A stretch of DNA of 14,050 nt from an uncultured Bacteroidales bacterium (GCA_946627685.1 CAMOVV010000007.1:1-14050); one strand, 5' to 3'; positions 1 through 8,143 are shown, counted from the stretch's first letter. Notes: generated by a model from the sequence alone, not told the origin. Numbers and translations are program-made.

Positions 1-2
1 GG

Positions 3-2192
3 ATTTTCACCATCATCTGCAGGGCCCTCAAGCAGCCTTCAATCCTCGGGTACATCCTTGCCGGATTCATTATCAGTCCCAACCTCGGATGGTTCGGGGT
101 CTCGAGCGCCGAATCCGTCCACCAGTGGTCCGACATCGGAATAATTTTCATGATGTTCGGCCTCGGCCTGGAATTCAGTTTCAAAAAGCTTCTGGCAGTG
201 GGGAGCAGGGCCCTCATGACCGCCGGGAGCAAGTTTCTCGGTGTCTTCGTGACGGGATTCATCCTGGGACAGGCCATGTCCTGGACCGTCATGGAAAGCA
301 TTTTCCTTGCAGGATTGCTGTCGATGTCTTCGACGGTGGTGGTAATCAAATCCTACGGGGAGATGGGCCTCATGAAAAAGCCCTATGCGGGCATAGTGTT
401 CGGCACCCTGGTGGTTGAGGACCTTATCGCCATCCTTCTCATGGTCCTTCTTTCCACCATGGCCATTTCCAACCAGTTCTCGGGAGGGGAGATGCTCGTC
501 AACCTTGCCAAACTCCTCTTTTTCCTCATCCTCTGGTTCGTGGTGGGCATCTATGTCATCCCGACCCTTCTGAAAAAGACGAAGAAATATATCAACGACG
601 AGATTCTCCTCATTGTGAGCCTCGGCCTTTGCTTCGGAATGGTTTCCCTTGCCACGGCCTCCGGCTTTTCTTCTGCGCTCGGCGCTTTCATGATGGGCTC
701 CATTCTCTCCGAAACGCTTGAAAACGAGAGGATAAACAAGCTTATAAGCCCCATCAAGGACCTTTTCGGCGCCGTGTTTTTCGTCTCCGTCGGAATGATG
801 ATTTCCCCGGAAGTCATAGCCGGGCACTGGGGAGTCATCCTCATTCTTGCCGCCGTGGTCGTGCTTACCCATATCGTCTTTTCCGCCGTCGGCGTCATTC
901 TCAGTGGAGGAAACCTCGACAATGCCGTCCACACGGGCTTCAGCCTTGCCCAGCTGGGTGAATTTGGCTTCATCATCGCGAGCGTCGGCGTAGGCCTCGG
1001 CGTCATGAGAGGCTTCATCTATCCCGTCATCATCGCGGTCTCCGTCATCACGATATTCACAACCCCTTATTACATAAAACTTTCCGACCCGGTTTACCGT
1101 TTCCTCCAAAAGAAGCTGCCGAGGAACATCCTCTCGAGAATCGACCATCCGGAGCAGATTTCCGGCAGCAGCTCCGATGAAAGAAGCGACTGGAAAACCA
1201 TCCTCACCGGCTGGCTCACCAGAATCCTCATCTACGGCGTGATTCTGACGGCCCTTATGATAGTCTGTTCCAAGGTGCTGGACCCCCTTGTGGCAAAGTT
1301 CCTTCCTTCTATTGGAAAGACTTGGATTTCAATGCTTTCCCTTGGACTTCCCCTGATTCTAATGAGTCCCTTCCTCTACGGGATAGCCATCGCGTCGAAC
1401 AATGAGAGGCTTGCTGAAAAACGGCTGCTGGAAAAGAAAACGGGCAATATGTGGCCCCTCCTCGGTCTCACCCTTTCGAAAATTTTCATCGCGATAGGTT
1501 TCGTCATGGCCGTCATCTCCCGCCACATCCATCTCGCGGGCTGGGTGGCGGTGCTGATAGTCATCTTCGGTTTTGTCTTCTTCGTGATGGCGAAACACTA
1601 TTTCAAGAAGTACGACACCTTCGAAAAGAGATTCATCTCCAACCTCAACTACAAGGAAGAGGCTGAGCGCCGGAGGGCTCCCGTGACCAATGCCGTCAGG
1701 GGCAAAATGAAGGGGTACGACGTCCATCTGGAGGAGCTTGTCCTCTCGCCCGATTCCAGCTTTGCCGGAAGGGCCCTTAAAGACCTGCCTCTGAGGTCCC
1801 TTTCCGGGGCCAATATAATAAAAATCACCCGCGGCTCCCGCTCCTTCGTCATCCCCGGCGGCGGTACGAGGCTCTATCCCAACGACAGGATTCTGGCCGT
1901 GGGCACCACGAAGCAGATTTCAGCGCTGAGAAGCATGATGGAGGACTCGGTCAAAACCTATCCCAAATCTGCCGAGGATTCTGATTTCCAAGTGGTTTCA
2001 ACGGTTCTTAAAGAAGATTCCTTCCTTGTCGGAAAGACCCTCGGGGAGCTGAATCTCAGGGAAAGCGGCTGCATGATAATCAGCGTCCTCCATGACGGGG
2101 ACTTTCTCACCAATCCCCGTCCGGACACCGTCTTCGGTCCCGGAGACACCGTCTGGCTGGCCGGGAATACCGATTCCCTGGGCTGGGTTTAG
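3..2192 (+). CDS. CPA2-family cation:proton antiporter with two C-terminal TrkA_C domains (5' partial)
   Basis: The reading frame is open from base 3 and runs off the left edge, so the N-terminus is missing; 729 residues remain. The first visible residues (ALKQPSILGYILAGFIISP) are the conserved N-terminal helix of KefB/Na+/H+ exchanger-type monovalent cation:proton antiporters. The ATG at 150 is internal to this domain and is not the start. Family marks include SMSSTVVVIKSY (bases about 321-356), VVEDLIAI (about 411-434, an Glu-Asp pair at the usual ion-binding position) and AQLGEFGFIIASVG (about 948-989). After the roughly 12-helix exchanger core come further hydrophobic helices (about 1200-1600) and two soluble TrkA_C (RCK_C) modules, about 1715-1950 and 1985-2189. 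No NAD-binding TrkA_N domain lies between membrane part and C-terminus. It should act in the inner membrane, exchanging K+ or Na+ for protons. Its TAG stop interlocks with the TAA of the convergent gene. Family is sure; the ion is not known. Confidence 0.93.
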   Translation: MFTIICRALKQPSILGYILAGFIISPNLGWFGVSSAESVHQWSDIGIIFMMFGLGLEFSFKKLLAVGSRALMTAGSKFLGVFVTGFILGQAMSWTVMESIFLAGLLSMSSTVVVIKSYGEMGLMKKPYAGIVFGTLVVEDLIAILLMVLLSTMAISNQFSGGEMLVNLAKLLFFLILWFVVGIYVIPTLLKKTKKYINDEILLIVSLGLCFGMVSLATASGFSSALGAFMMGSILSETLENERINKLISPIKDLFGAVFFVSVGMMISPEVIAGHWGVILILAAVVVLTHIVFSAVGVILSGGNLDNAVHTGFSLAQLGEFGFIIASVGVGLGVMRGFIYPVIIAVSVITIFTTPYYIKLSDPVYRFLQKKLPRNILSRIDHPEQISGSSSDERSDWKTILTGWLTRILIYGVILTALMIVCSKVLDPLVAKFLPSIGKTWISMLSLGLPLILMSPFLYGIAIASNNERLAEKRLLEKKTGNMWPLLGLTLSKIFIAIGFVMAVISRHIHLAGWVAVLIVIFGFVFFVMAKHYFKKYDTFEKRFISNLNYKEEAERRRAPVTNAVRGKMKGYDVHLEELVLSPDSSFAGRALKDLPLRSLSGANIIKITRGSRSFVIPGGGTRLYPNDRILAVGTTKQISALRSMMEDSVKTYPKSAEDSDFQVVSTVLKEDSFLVGKTLGELNLRESGCMIISVLHDGDFLTNPRPDTVFGPGDTVWLAGNTDSLGWV

Positions 2193-3328
2193 AAAATGAG
2201 GATATAAGCGAAATGCGCGATTACTCCGGCGCAGAGTCCCGCGATTCCGTGGGCCGCTATGGCCTTTGAAATGAGCTTGCGGTAGCCGAGGGAGTCAAGC
2301 ATGGCGGTGTGGGTGGACAGAAAGCCGCTCCAGCACATTCCTATGGCCGTGCATACAGCGATGGCGTTGCCGTCGAAGAAGCCTGCTGCATTGAAGGTGG
2401 GGAGAAGGCCGAGGGCGGCGCCTACGGCTCCGAGGGCCGTCATCGGGAAGGCTATGAGCCTCATGTCAGTAAAGCCGAACAGCCATTCGAACACCCAGTG
2501 GATTTTCTCCGCCAGCCAGGGAAGGACGGGAACGCCCTGGCCCACGCCGCCGTCGTAGGTCCCCGTGTCGGCATTGGGGCCGAAGGTTATGAGAATCACG
2601 AAAGTTGTGATTATGAGCACTCCGGGAATAATCTGAAGCCCGAGGTCCACTCCGTTCTTGCCTCCGTCGAGGATGGCGTTGAGGAACCTCATGAAGAGGC
2701 TGTCCTTCTTTTCTTCTACTGCGGCCTGTTTCTCGCCGGACTCTTCTTCAAGGACGGGCTCAGCCATATCGGGATAGGCCCTGAGGGTGAACCTCTGCAT
2801 CAGGCGGGTCGAGATTATCGAGCCGCAGACGGCGCCGAAAAAGCCGATGAAGGCGGCTCCGGTGTGGCCGAAGGTGACCATTGTGAGCATGACCACCATG
2901 CCCATGCCGAAGGCCGTGCCGAAGTTGGTGAGGGACACGAGCTGGTATTTCTTGAAGAAGGACGCGAAGGTCCTGTCCTTGCCGAGGGCTATGATGGCCG
3001 GGTTGTCGGAAAGGAAGGTCATCACGGCTCCGAGGGCAGCCACTCCGGGAAGGTTGAAAAGGGGCTTCATAAGGGGCCTGAGGACCTTTTCCAGGAGGGA
3101 AACCACGCCGAACTCGCTCAGCAGCTTGCTGAGGGCTCCGGTGAGGACGGTGATGCCCATGAGGTAGAAGACCGTGTTGAGGAGAAGGTCGTGGGCCGTG
3201 TGCATGATGGTGCCGAGGAGGTTCTTTCCTCCCATATACCGGGCCAGGATGCCGAAAACGCCTATGAACAATGCGAGGAAAACAAGCGCCTCTACGGTGC
3301 TTTTGTGGCTTTTGAGTTTTTCCTTCAT
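2189..3328 (-). CDS. Nucleoside-recognition (Gate) domain membrane protein, CD0519/CD1768-like
   Basis: A 379-residue polytopic membrane protein with about nine hydrophobic segments. A first membrane half (residues about 12-175) is joined by a charged cytoplasmic-looking linker (about 186-208, rich in Glu and Lys) to a second half (about 220-379). The segment around SDNPAIIALGK (107-117) and the pseudo-repeat near MLDSLGYRKLISKA (343-356) resemble Gate-domain proteins once called 'nucleoside recognition'. From memory I believe the closest named family is CD0519/CD1768; that name is tentative. The substrate is unknown, so the old nucleoside label should not be taken as function. The start ATG lies 12 bases after the stop of the upstream sulfatase-like gene on the same strand, which makes it the last gene of that operon. 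Its stop codon overlaps the antiporter stop at 2189-2192. Confidence 0.8.
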   Translation of the reverse strand: MKEKLKSHKSTVEALVFLALFIGVFGILARYMGGKNLLGTIMHTAHDLLLNTVFYLMGITVLTGALSKLLSEFGVVSLLEKVLRPLMKPLFNLPGVAALGAVMTFLSDNPAIIALGKDRTFASFFKKYQLVSLTNFGTAFGMGMVVMLTMVTFGHTGAAFIGFFGAVCGSIISTRLMQRFTLRAYPDMAEPVLEEESGEKQAAVEEKKDSLFMRFLNAILDGGKNGVDLGLQIIPGVLIITTFVILITFGPNADTGTYDGGVGQGVPVLPWLAEKIHWVFEWLFGFTDMRLIAFPMTALGAVGAALGLLPTFNAAGFFDGNAIAVCTAIGMCWSGFLSTHTAMLDSLGYRKLISKAIAAHGIAGLCAGVIAHFAYILIF

Positions 3329-3340
3329 GAATCGGTGGGT

Positions 3341-5392
3341 TTAGTTATATTGCAGATTGGCGCTTTGATAGTAGGCTTGGGCTTCTTTGAGGGCCGTTTC
3401 TTCCGTTTTCTCCAGGAGGGTCTCCTTATAGCTCCTGCCGTCTTTTTCTACGAGGGACTGGCGTACCTTGCGGACCGGGGAAAGGACGGTGAGCACATTT
3501 CCAGAGTAGTATCCGAGGTCCTGGTAGGTTGCCATGAAGGCCCTTTCCTTGAAATCGGGGGAAAGGATGTCGCAGCCGTAGAACTTCGAGTCGTAGGAGA
3601 ACCGCAGGAGATTGAAAAGGGTGGGCATGAGGTCGATCTGGGAGCAGACCTTGTCCACGTACCCGGGCTGGATGAATCCGGGGGAGTATATAAGGGCCGG
3701 GATGTGGTATCCTTCCAGGGGAAGTGTGGTCTTTCCGGCGGAAGATGCGCAGTGGTCGGCGAGTATGACGAAAACGGTCTCGGAGAACCAGGGCTTCTGC
3801 GAAGCTTTCGCGATGAAATCTCCTATCGCCCAGTCGGTGTATTTCACGGCGGCGCGGCGGGACATCGGGTTACCTTCGTAGGTGATTCTTCCTTCGGGGT
3901 AGGTGTAGGGCCGGTGGTTGGAGATGGTCATTATGTGGGTAAAGAAGGGTTTTCCCTCGGCGTGGAAAGCGTCGAAGCGGGAAAGGGCCTCCCTGTAGGA
4001 ATCTTCGTCGGAGGTTCCCCAGATATTGGAGAAGGCGATGGCGTCAGGGTCGTAGTCCCCCTTGTCGATGATATCGTAGCCGCAGGAGGAGAAAAACGCG
4101 CCCATGTTGTCGAAATAACTGTCGCCTCCGTAGAGGAAGGAGGTGGTGTAGCCATTGTCCCTGAGGACTTTTCCCGTGGAGAAGAAATCTTCGATGCCGG
4201 AGCGTTTCACAAGGGATTCACCCGAGGAAGGGGGGAGGCTCAGGGTGACGGCTTCCAGGCCCCTGACGGTGCGGTTGCCTGTGGCGAAGAGATTGTCGAA
4301 CACGAGGCTCTTCTCCATCAGGGTATCAAGGCAGGGGGTGATGCCGTCCTCGCAGCCGTAGCGGGTGAGAAAATCGGCGCTCAGGCTTTCTATGGTAATG
4401 AGGACTATGTTTTTGCGGAGGGGAGCCTGTTCGTGGCGTATCTTCCGTACCCCGTCCTCCATGCCGCACAGACGGTCTTTGAGGGCCGTGGCGTCCGCGG
4501 AATCAATCATGGGATAGAACTGCTCGTAGTCGAGCTCGCTGGAGGAGAAGGCCTCCAGGAAGTCCCAGCAGCCGTTCTCCTGTATCTGGGTGGCGAAGGT
4601 GTTCTTGCCTCCGAAATTGCGGTATCCGAGGTGGAGCCAGCCGCCTGCCGCCGCACAGCCTGCCGCCAGCAGGACAAGGGTCACCGCCCAGTTGCGCCAG
4701 GAAGGGTTGCCGCTGTCCCTTATGTCTTTGTCCCTTGTCATCAGCCACACCACTGCCCCGGAGACAATCAGCATGCCGAGAACCATGGGGACCATGGGAT
4801 AGGACTCGATGATGTTTCCGACGACCTCGTTGGTATAGACAAGGTAATCGACGGCGATGAAGTTGAACCTCACGCCGAACTCGCTCCAGAACACGACCTC
4901 CGATATGGCGATGGTTATCGCGGCGATGGCGTAGAGCAGCATCACGATATAGATTGCCACCCTTCTCCAGCCCTTGCGGATGCCGGGAACAAGGAGCTTG
5001 ATCGTGAAGCAGACCCAAAGGAAGGCGAGGATGCCGTTCACAATCCTCGGCATAGGACCGCCGTATTCGTCGGTTATGTCATTGAAAAACAGGATATAGG
5101 CCGTCAGTAAGGTGAAAAGGCCGTAGAAGGCCCATCCCCAGGGCTTTTTGTATTTGTCGTCTGTGAGGAAGGTATAGACAATAAACGCCGGGACAAGGGC
5201 TATTATGCTGAAAGCCACGTCGTTGAGGATACCGAGAACTACGATTTTCACCCAGTCCCAGATTCCCCAGTCCACAACCGTCACCGGATGGAAGACCAGC
5301 GCTATTCTCACCAAAAGCCCCAGTACGAGGGCCAGGCACATGAATCGCGGGGCAAAAAACCAGAACCAGTCTGAAACTTTATACTTTTTCAT
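3341..5392 (-). CDS. LTA synthase-family phosphoglycerol transferase-type membrane sulfatase
   Basis: A 683-residue protein of the LTA synthase/MdoB branch of the alkaline-phosphatase superfamily. The N-terminal third is membrane-embedded, with about six to seven helices between residues 10 and 255, including the stretch FGVRFNFIAVDYLVYT (172-187). The catalytic domain starts near residue 325. Visible metal and nucleophile positions match LtaS: Glu335 in LITIESLS, the nucleophile Thr375 in GNRT, His493 in SNHRPY, and Asp546-His547 in ILADHC. A typical SQIDLMPTLF segment lies at 584-593. Such enzymes move phosphoglycerol from phosphatidylglycerol to an acceptor on the outer face of the inner membrane and leave diacylglycerol. 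Gram-negative homologues modify periplasmic glucans or other envelope glycans; the acceptor here is unknown, and phosphoethanolamine transfer is a less likely alternative. The ATG overlaps the kinase stop (ATGA), implying translational coupling. Confidence 0.92.
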   Translation of the reverse strand: MKKYKVSDWFWFFAPRFMCLALVLGLLVRIALVFHPVTVVDWGIWDWVKIVVLGILNDVAFSIIALVPAFIVYTFLTDDKYKKPWGWAFYGLFTLLTAYILFFNDITDEYGGPMPRIVNGILAFLWVCFTIKLLVPGIRKGWRRVAIYIVMLLYAIAAITIAISEVVFWSEFGVRFNFIAVDYLVYTNEVVGNIIESYPMVPMVLGMLIVSGAVVWLMTRDKDIRDSGNPSWRNWAVTLVLLAAGCAAAGGWLHLGYRNFGGKNTFATQIQENGCWDFLEAFSSSELDYEQFYPMIDSADATALKDRLCGMEDGVRKIRHEQAPLRKNIVLITIESLSADFLTRYGCEDGITPCLDTLMEKSLVFDNLFATGNRTVRGLEAVTLSLPPSSGESLVKRSGIEDFFSTGKVLRDNGYTTSFLYGGDSYFDNMGAFFSSCGYDIIDKGDYDPDAIAFSNIWGTSDEDSYREALSRFDAFHAEGKPFFTHIMTISNHRPYTYPEGRITYEGNPMSRRAAVKYTDWAIGDFIAKASQKPWFSETVFVILADHCASSAGKTTLPLEGYHIPALIYSPGFIQPGYVDKVCSQIDLMPTLFNLLRFSYDSKFYGCDILSPDFKERAFMATYQDLGYYSGNVLTVLSPVRKVRQSLVEKDGRSYKETLLEKTEETALKEAQAYYQSANLQYN

Positions 5393-6255
5393 ATTTTCCT
5401 GTTTTCGGGAATTATTACTTCAAGGGCGGAGGGAACGATGTCGAAGACGAGGGTCCTGCCTGCCATGAAAGGGTCGCCGTCAATGTGGGCCGGGCCTTCG
5501 GCGGTGCGGCGGATTTCCACATGGCGTCCCTTGAACATCTTCGTGCGGCGGCTGGTATGGGCCCTGCCATCCAGGAGCTTGGCCGCGAGGACGGGTATTT
5601 CCACGGTGTGGAACGGTTCCACGACGGCAACATCCAGAAGGCCGTCCTTCACCGAAGCGAGGGAGGTTATCCTGGCCTGATTGCCCCACTGGTTCACGTT
5701 CCCCACTGTCACCATCACGGCAGGACCCGTCCAGAGACTGCCGTCAACGATGATTTCATAAGTGTCGGGAGTGAAGTTTTTCCATGTTTTCCAAGCCTCG
5801 GAGATGTAGGTCCACAGCCCTCTTGTGCCTGCCTGTGCAAATCTCCAGGCAACTTCGGCGTCGAACCCGGCTCCCGTCGTGCAGAAAAAGGGCCTGTCTC
5901 CGAACAGACCGTAGTCCATTCTCGTGGTATTGAAGGAGTTGACGGTCTGAATCGCCTTTCCGGGATTGCGGCTTATTCCAAGGTGAAGGGCAAGACCGTC
6001 TCCGCTGCCGCACGGAATGATTCCGAAAGCCTTGCGGGAGCCGATAAGACCCCTTGCCACTTCGCTGACCGTCCCGTCACCTCCAACCGCGACAACGGCG
6101 TCGGAGTCGCTTTCCGCCGCAAGCTGCGTCGCATGGCCCGGCCTTTCCGTGTAAACGACCTCGCAGGGATGGATGCACCCCTCCTTTATCCGTTCTACGA
6201 TTTTTCCCTTATCCTTACCTCCGGAAAGAGGATTCACCACGAAAAGGACCTTCAT
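5389..6255 (-). CDS. Diacylglycerol kinase-family lipid kinase (YegS/DgkB/sphingosine kinase fold)
   Basis: A 288-residue soluble lipid kinase of normal family length. Visible motifs are NPLSGG (residues 8-13), the nucleotide-binding GGDGT (58-62), PCGSGDGLALHLG (81-93), GAGFDAEV (128-135), DGLLDV (204-209) and HIDGDP (257-262). The family phosphorylates a lipid hydroxyl with ATP at the cytosolic face of the membrane. Diacylglycerol is the best guess because the next gene, overlapping by four bases, encodes an LTA-synthase-type enzyme whose reaction produces diacylglycerol. The GSGDG motif is closer in form to the GSGN of sphingosine kinases than to the GTTND of DgkB, and many Bacteroidota make sphingolipids, so a sphingoid base remains possible. 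The start ATG follows the stop of the thioredoxin-like gene by 9 bases. Confidence 0.9.
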   Translation of the reverse strand: MKVLFVVNPLSGGKDKGKIVERIKEGCIHPCEVVYTERPGHATQLAAESDSDAVVAVGGDGTVSEVARGLIGSRKAFGIIPCGSGDGLALHLGISRNPGKAIQTVNSFNTTRMDYGLFGDRPFFCTTGAGFDAEVAWRFAQAGTRGLWTYISEAWKTWKNFTPDTYEIIVDGSLWTGPAVMVTVGNVNQWGNQARITSLASVKDGLLDVAVVEPFHTVEIPVLAAKLLDGRAHTSRRTKMFKGRHVEIRRTAEGPAHIDGDPFMAGRTLVFDIVPSALEVIIPENRKI

Positions 6256-6264
6256 CTCCGCTAA

Positions 6265-6729
6265 TCACTTCTCCAACAGGACTGTATCTACGGTGTTTCG
6301 CAATCCGTCCAGGCTCATCGCCCCGACGGAGCCCGAAATCTTTCCGCTCATGGGAATGAAAATGAGGGTTGGAACGCTCTGGATGCCGAAAAGGGCGGCG
6401 ATTTCCGGCTCTTTGTCCACGTCAATCTTGTAAACGTGGATTTTGTTCTTGTACTCGCGGGCGAGCTCGTCTATGGCCGGGGCCATTTTCTTGCAGGGGC
6501 CGCACCAGGTGGCGTGGAAATCTATGACGGAAGGCTTGTCGCCGAGGTACTTGAATTCGTCAGGACTGTTCTTGTAGTCGGCGATTCTGGAAAGGAACAT
6601 GGCCTTGTCCATTTCTACGGGGACTCCCTTGGGGGTTCTGTCCTGCCCCATGCAGGCGACGGAGCAGACAACCGTCATGACGGCTGCGAGAACGGTGGCT
6701 GTGAATCTATTTGACATAAGACTTTTCAT
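6265..6729 (-). CDS. Exported thioredoxin-like protein
   Basis: A 154-residue protein with an N-terminal hydrophobic signal (residues about 8-26) and a thioredoxin fold. The active site WCGPCK lies at about 75-80, the cis-proline segment SVPTL near 117-121, and the IDVDKEPE strand-turn is typical. Cleavage may occur after the CMGQ region; a lipobox is not convincing although a cysteine (SVAC) sits near the end of the signal. It probably works in the periplasm as a disulfide reductase or oxidase, similar to the small exported thioredoxins common in Bacteroidota. Two starts are possible: ATG at 6729, or ATG at 6717 (MSNRF). A -7 element at 6738-6745 would start transcription only a few bases before 6729, which slightly favours 6717. 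It is the first gene of the run kinase, phosphoglycerol transferase and Gate protein, so it may serve the same envelope process, but that is inference. Confidence 0.87.
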   Translation of the reverse strand: MKSLMSNRFTATVLAAVMTVVCSVACMGQDRTPKGVPVEMDKAMFLSRIADYKNSPDEFKYLGDKPSVIDFHATWCGPCKKMAPAIDELAREYKNKIHVYKIDVDKEPEIAALFGIQSVPTLIFIPMSGKISGSVGAMSLDGLRNTVDTVLLEK

Positions 6730-6737
6730 TAAGGGTA

Positions 6738-6745
6738 CAAAATTA
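6738..6745 (-). promoter_or_regulatory. Candidate Bacteroidota -7 promoter element (TAATTTTG)
   Basis: On the minus strand this reads TAATTTTG, a perfect match to the Bacteroidota consensus TAnnTTTG. It lies just upstream of the thioredoxin-like gene, in the 62-base gap after the CarboxypepD_reg-like gene. I see no clear -33 TTTG at the usual distance, so this rests on the -7 box and position alone. It would give the four downstream genes their own promoter. Confidence 0.45.
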
Positions 6746-6791
6746 CCAAATCGGATTGATATTCCAGCTATTTTTCGGTTTCCGGGCCCTT

Positions 6792-8012
6792 CTATCGCTT
6801 TTTCAGCCTGTCGATGGCGTGCTCCAGGCTTTCGGAGGGCTCGATGATGTTGTAGTCCTTCCAGAAGTCGGGGTCCGAGAAGTACTCGGCCTTTTCGCTG
6901 AGGGCGTCGCGGGAGCGGAACTGCCTCTCCCTCGGAATCTGGGTGGCTTCGGGGCTTACTCCGGTCACTACCAGTTCATTGATGCAGGAGTAATTGGTGT
7001 GCAGAAGGCGCTTTCGCCAGTCGCAGGAGAAGCGCATGGTCACGCGGGCATAGCCGAGCCTCCACCTGTCGCCGTCCTGCCGGTAGGTCATCACGACGCT
7101 CACCTCCCTGGGATGGAAACGCAGGCCGGCCGGCTTCCGGACAAGAATGTCCCGGATGACCTTTTCCTCGTCTCCCATATCCATCGTCATCTCGACTCTT
7201 GAGAATGCAAGGGTCTCATAATCAATATACAGTGTGCCGCTGTAGAGCGGATAGGGCACGTCTGCCACGGCAATCGGGCGGAATTTTACGGCGAAATTCA
7301 TCCTGCCTCCGATGGAAACGGGCGGAGCCATGGAAAAGACGTAGTTCCTCATCTCGTACTCGCTCAGGAGGATGCCGTCGTTCTTGACCACGTCGAAGTT
7401 CGTGGCAAGGGTGGGGCCGCCGAGAAAGACGACGCTGACGGTGTCCCTCCTGCGGTTGCTGACCACCACGCGGCTTTTGTCAAGGCCGGCCGCATCCCTC
7501 AGCACGCCGAACTTGTAAGGGGTCTTGAACACCTTCGCGACCGCCTCGCTGACATAGATATAACGGTTCCGTTTCTGAAGGGTCTCGCGGTAAAAGCTCA
7601 TAAGAAGCTCATCCTTGTCCATATAGTTCTGCTTGACCCTGCGTATGGCCTCTCCCACAAGCCTTTCCGGCTCTGCGGAGACAATCATGGCAGGGTCGAG
7701 GGGCATGGAGATTCCCTGGAGCCGCACCGTTACGGAGCTGCCTTCCGGGGCGAGGGTGACGCTTTTATAGCCGAGATGGGAGAATCGCAGCTCGGTGACG
7801 GGGGCGTCGGATTTCACCGTGAACTTTCCGTCGGCATTGGTGACGGTGGCGTAGTTGCGTCCCGGAATCAGGACCTCCACGCCACGGAGGGCCTCGTCGG
7901 TGGCCGCGTCCACAACTTTTCCGCCCACGCTGAACCGCAGGCTGTCCTCCTGGGCCGCCAGGCCGGACATAAAGCCGACAAGGGCGATGATTGTCAATAT
8001 AATTCGTTTCAT
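6792..8012 (-). CDS. Exported protein with an N-terminal CarboxypepD_reg-like domain
   Basis: The chosen start at 8012 gives 406 residues beginning MKRIILTIIALVGFMSGLAAQ, a clear signal peptide ending near the Ala-Gln. A frame open further upstream (to 8099) would place 29 polar residues before the signal, so it is rejected. Residues about 25-100 form a CarboxypepD_reg-like beta-sandwich (GGKVVDAATDEALRGVEVL ... NADGKFTV ... LGYKSV), the domain also found at the N-terminus of TonB-dependent transporters in this phylum. The remaining 300 residues are polar and beta-rich, with a helical stretch around YRETLQKRNRYIYVSEAVAK. There is no TonB plug or catalytic motif that I recognise. Many Bacteroidota genomes carry such proteins without known function; a periplasmic or outer-membrane-attached role is likely. 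The gene is on the same strand as the thioredoxin-like operon but 62 bases away. Confidence 0.82.
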   Translation of the reverse strand: MKRIILTIIALVGFMSGLAAQEDSLRFSVGGKVVDAATDEALRGVEVLIPGRNYATVTNADGKFTVKSDAPVTELRFSHLGYKSVTLAPEGSSVTVRLQGISMPLDPAMIVSAEPERLVGEAIRRVKQNYMDKDELLMSFYRETLQKRNRYIYVSEAVAKVFKTPYKFGVLRDAAGLDKSRVVVSNRRRDTVSVVFLGGPTLATNFDVVKNDGILLSEYEMRNYVFSMAPPVSIGGRMNFAVKFRPIAVADVPYPLYSGTLYIDYETLAFSRVEMTMDMGDEEKVIRDILVRKPAGLRFHPREVSVVMTYRQDGDRWRLGYARVTMRFSCDWRKRLLHTNYSCINELVVTGVSPEATQIPRERQFRSRDALSEKAEYFSDPDFWKDYNIIEPSESLEHAIDRLKKR

Positions 8013-8020
8013 AACAGTTC

Positions 8021-8028
8021 GAAAGATA
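8021..8028 (-). promoter_or_regulatory. Possible -7 element (TATCTTTC) for the CarboxypepD_reg-like gene
   Basis: On the minus strand this reads TATCTTTC, one base off TAnnTTTG, 8 bases upstream of the start codon at 8012. Position and near-consensus are the only support. The implied leader is very short. Confidence 0.3.
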
Positions 8029-8059
8029 ATGTTTTTTTTCGATTCTTCCCACACGTTCC

Positions 8060-8143
8060 GTTTCCGGCAAGAGGAAGGATTGTCGCGAGCCTTCGGCATG
8101 GCGAGACTTCAAAAAGATTCCAATCCGTAGGATTACCGGAAAC
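8060..8143. repeat. Inverted repeat and nested small palindromes in a divergent intergenic region
   Basis: GTTTCCGG at 8060-8067 is matched by its reverse complement CCGGAAAC at 8136-8143. Inside lie a hairpin around GCC-TTC-GGC (about 8082-8104) and the perfect palindrome AATCC-gta-GGATT at 8122-8134. The last one sits 17 bases upstream of the -7 box of the L,D-transpeptidase gene, over the expected -33 position, so it could be a regulator binding site. No such regulator is encoded in the window. Confidence 0.4.

Noticed and set aside
39..1148. A 369-codon open frame on the minus strand
   Set aside because: It is antisense to the antiporter core and is made mostly of charged residues (Asp, Glu, His, Lys), which mirrors hydrophobic codons on the other strand.
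2309..5110. A 933-codon open frame on the plus strand
   Set aside because: It lies opposite two well-supported genes (Gate protein and LTA-synthase family). Its product is rich in Gly, Glu, His and Val with no domain or membrane pattern, as expected for an antisense shadow in GC-rich DNA.
8013..8099. N-terminal extension of the CarboxypepD_reg-like protein to an ATG at 8099
   Set aside because: The extension would put 29 charged residues before a perfect signal peptide and would cover the candidate promoter; the start at 8012 is preferred.
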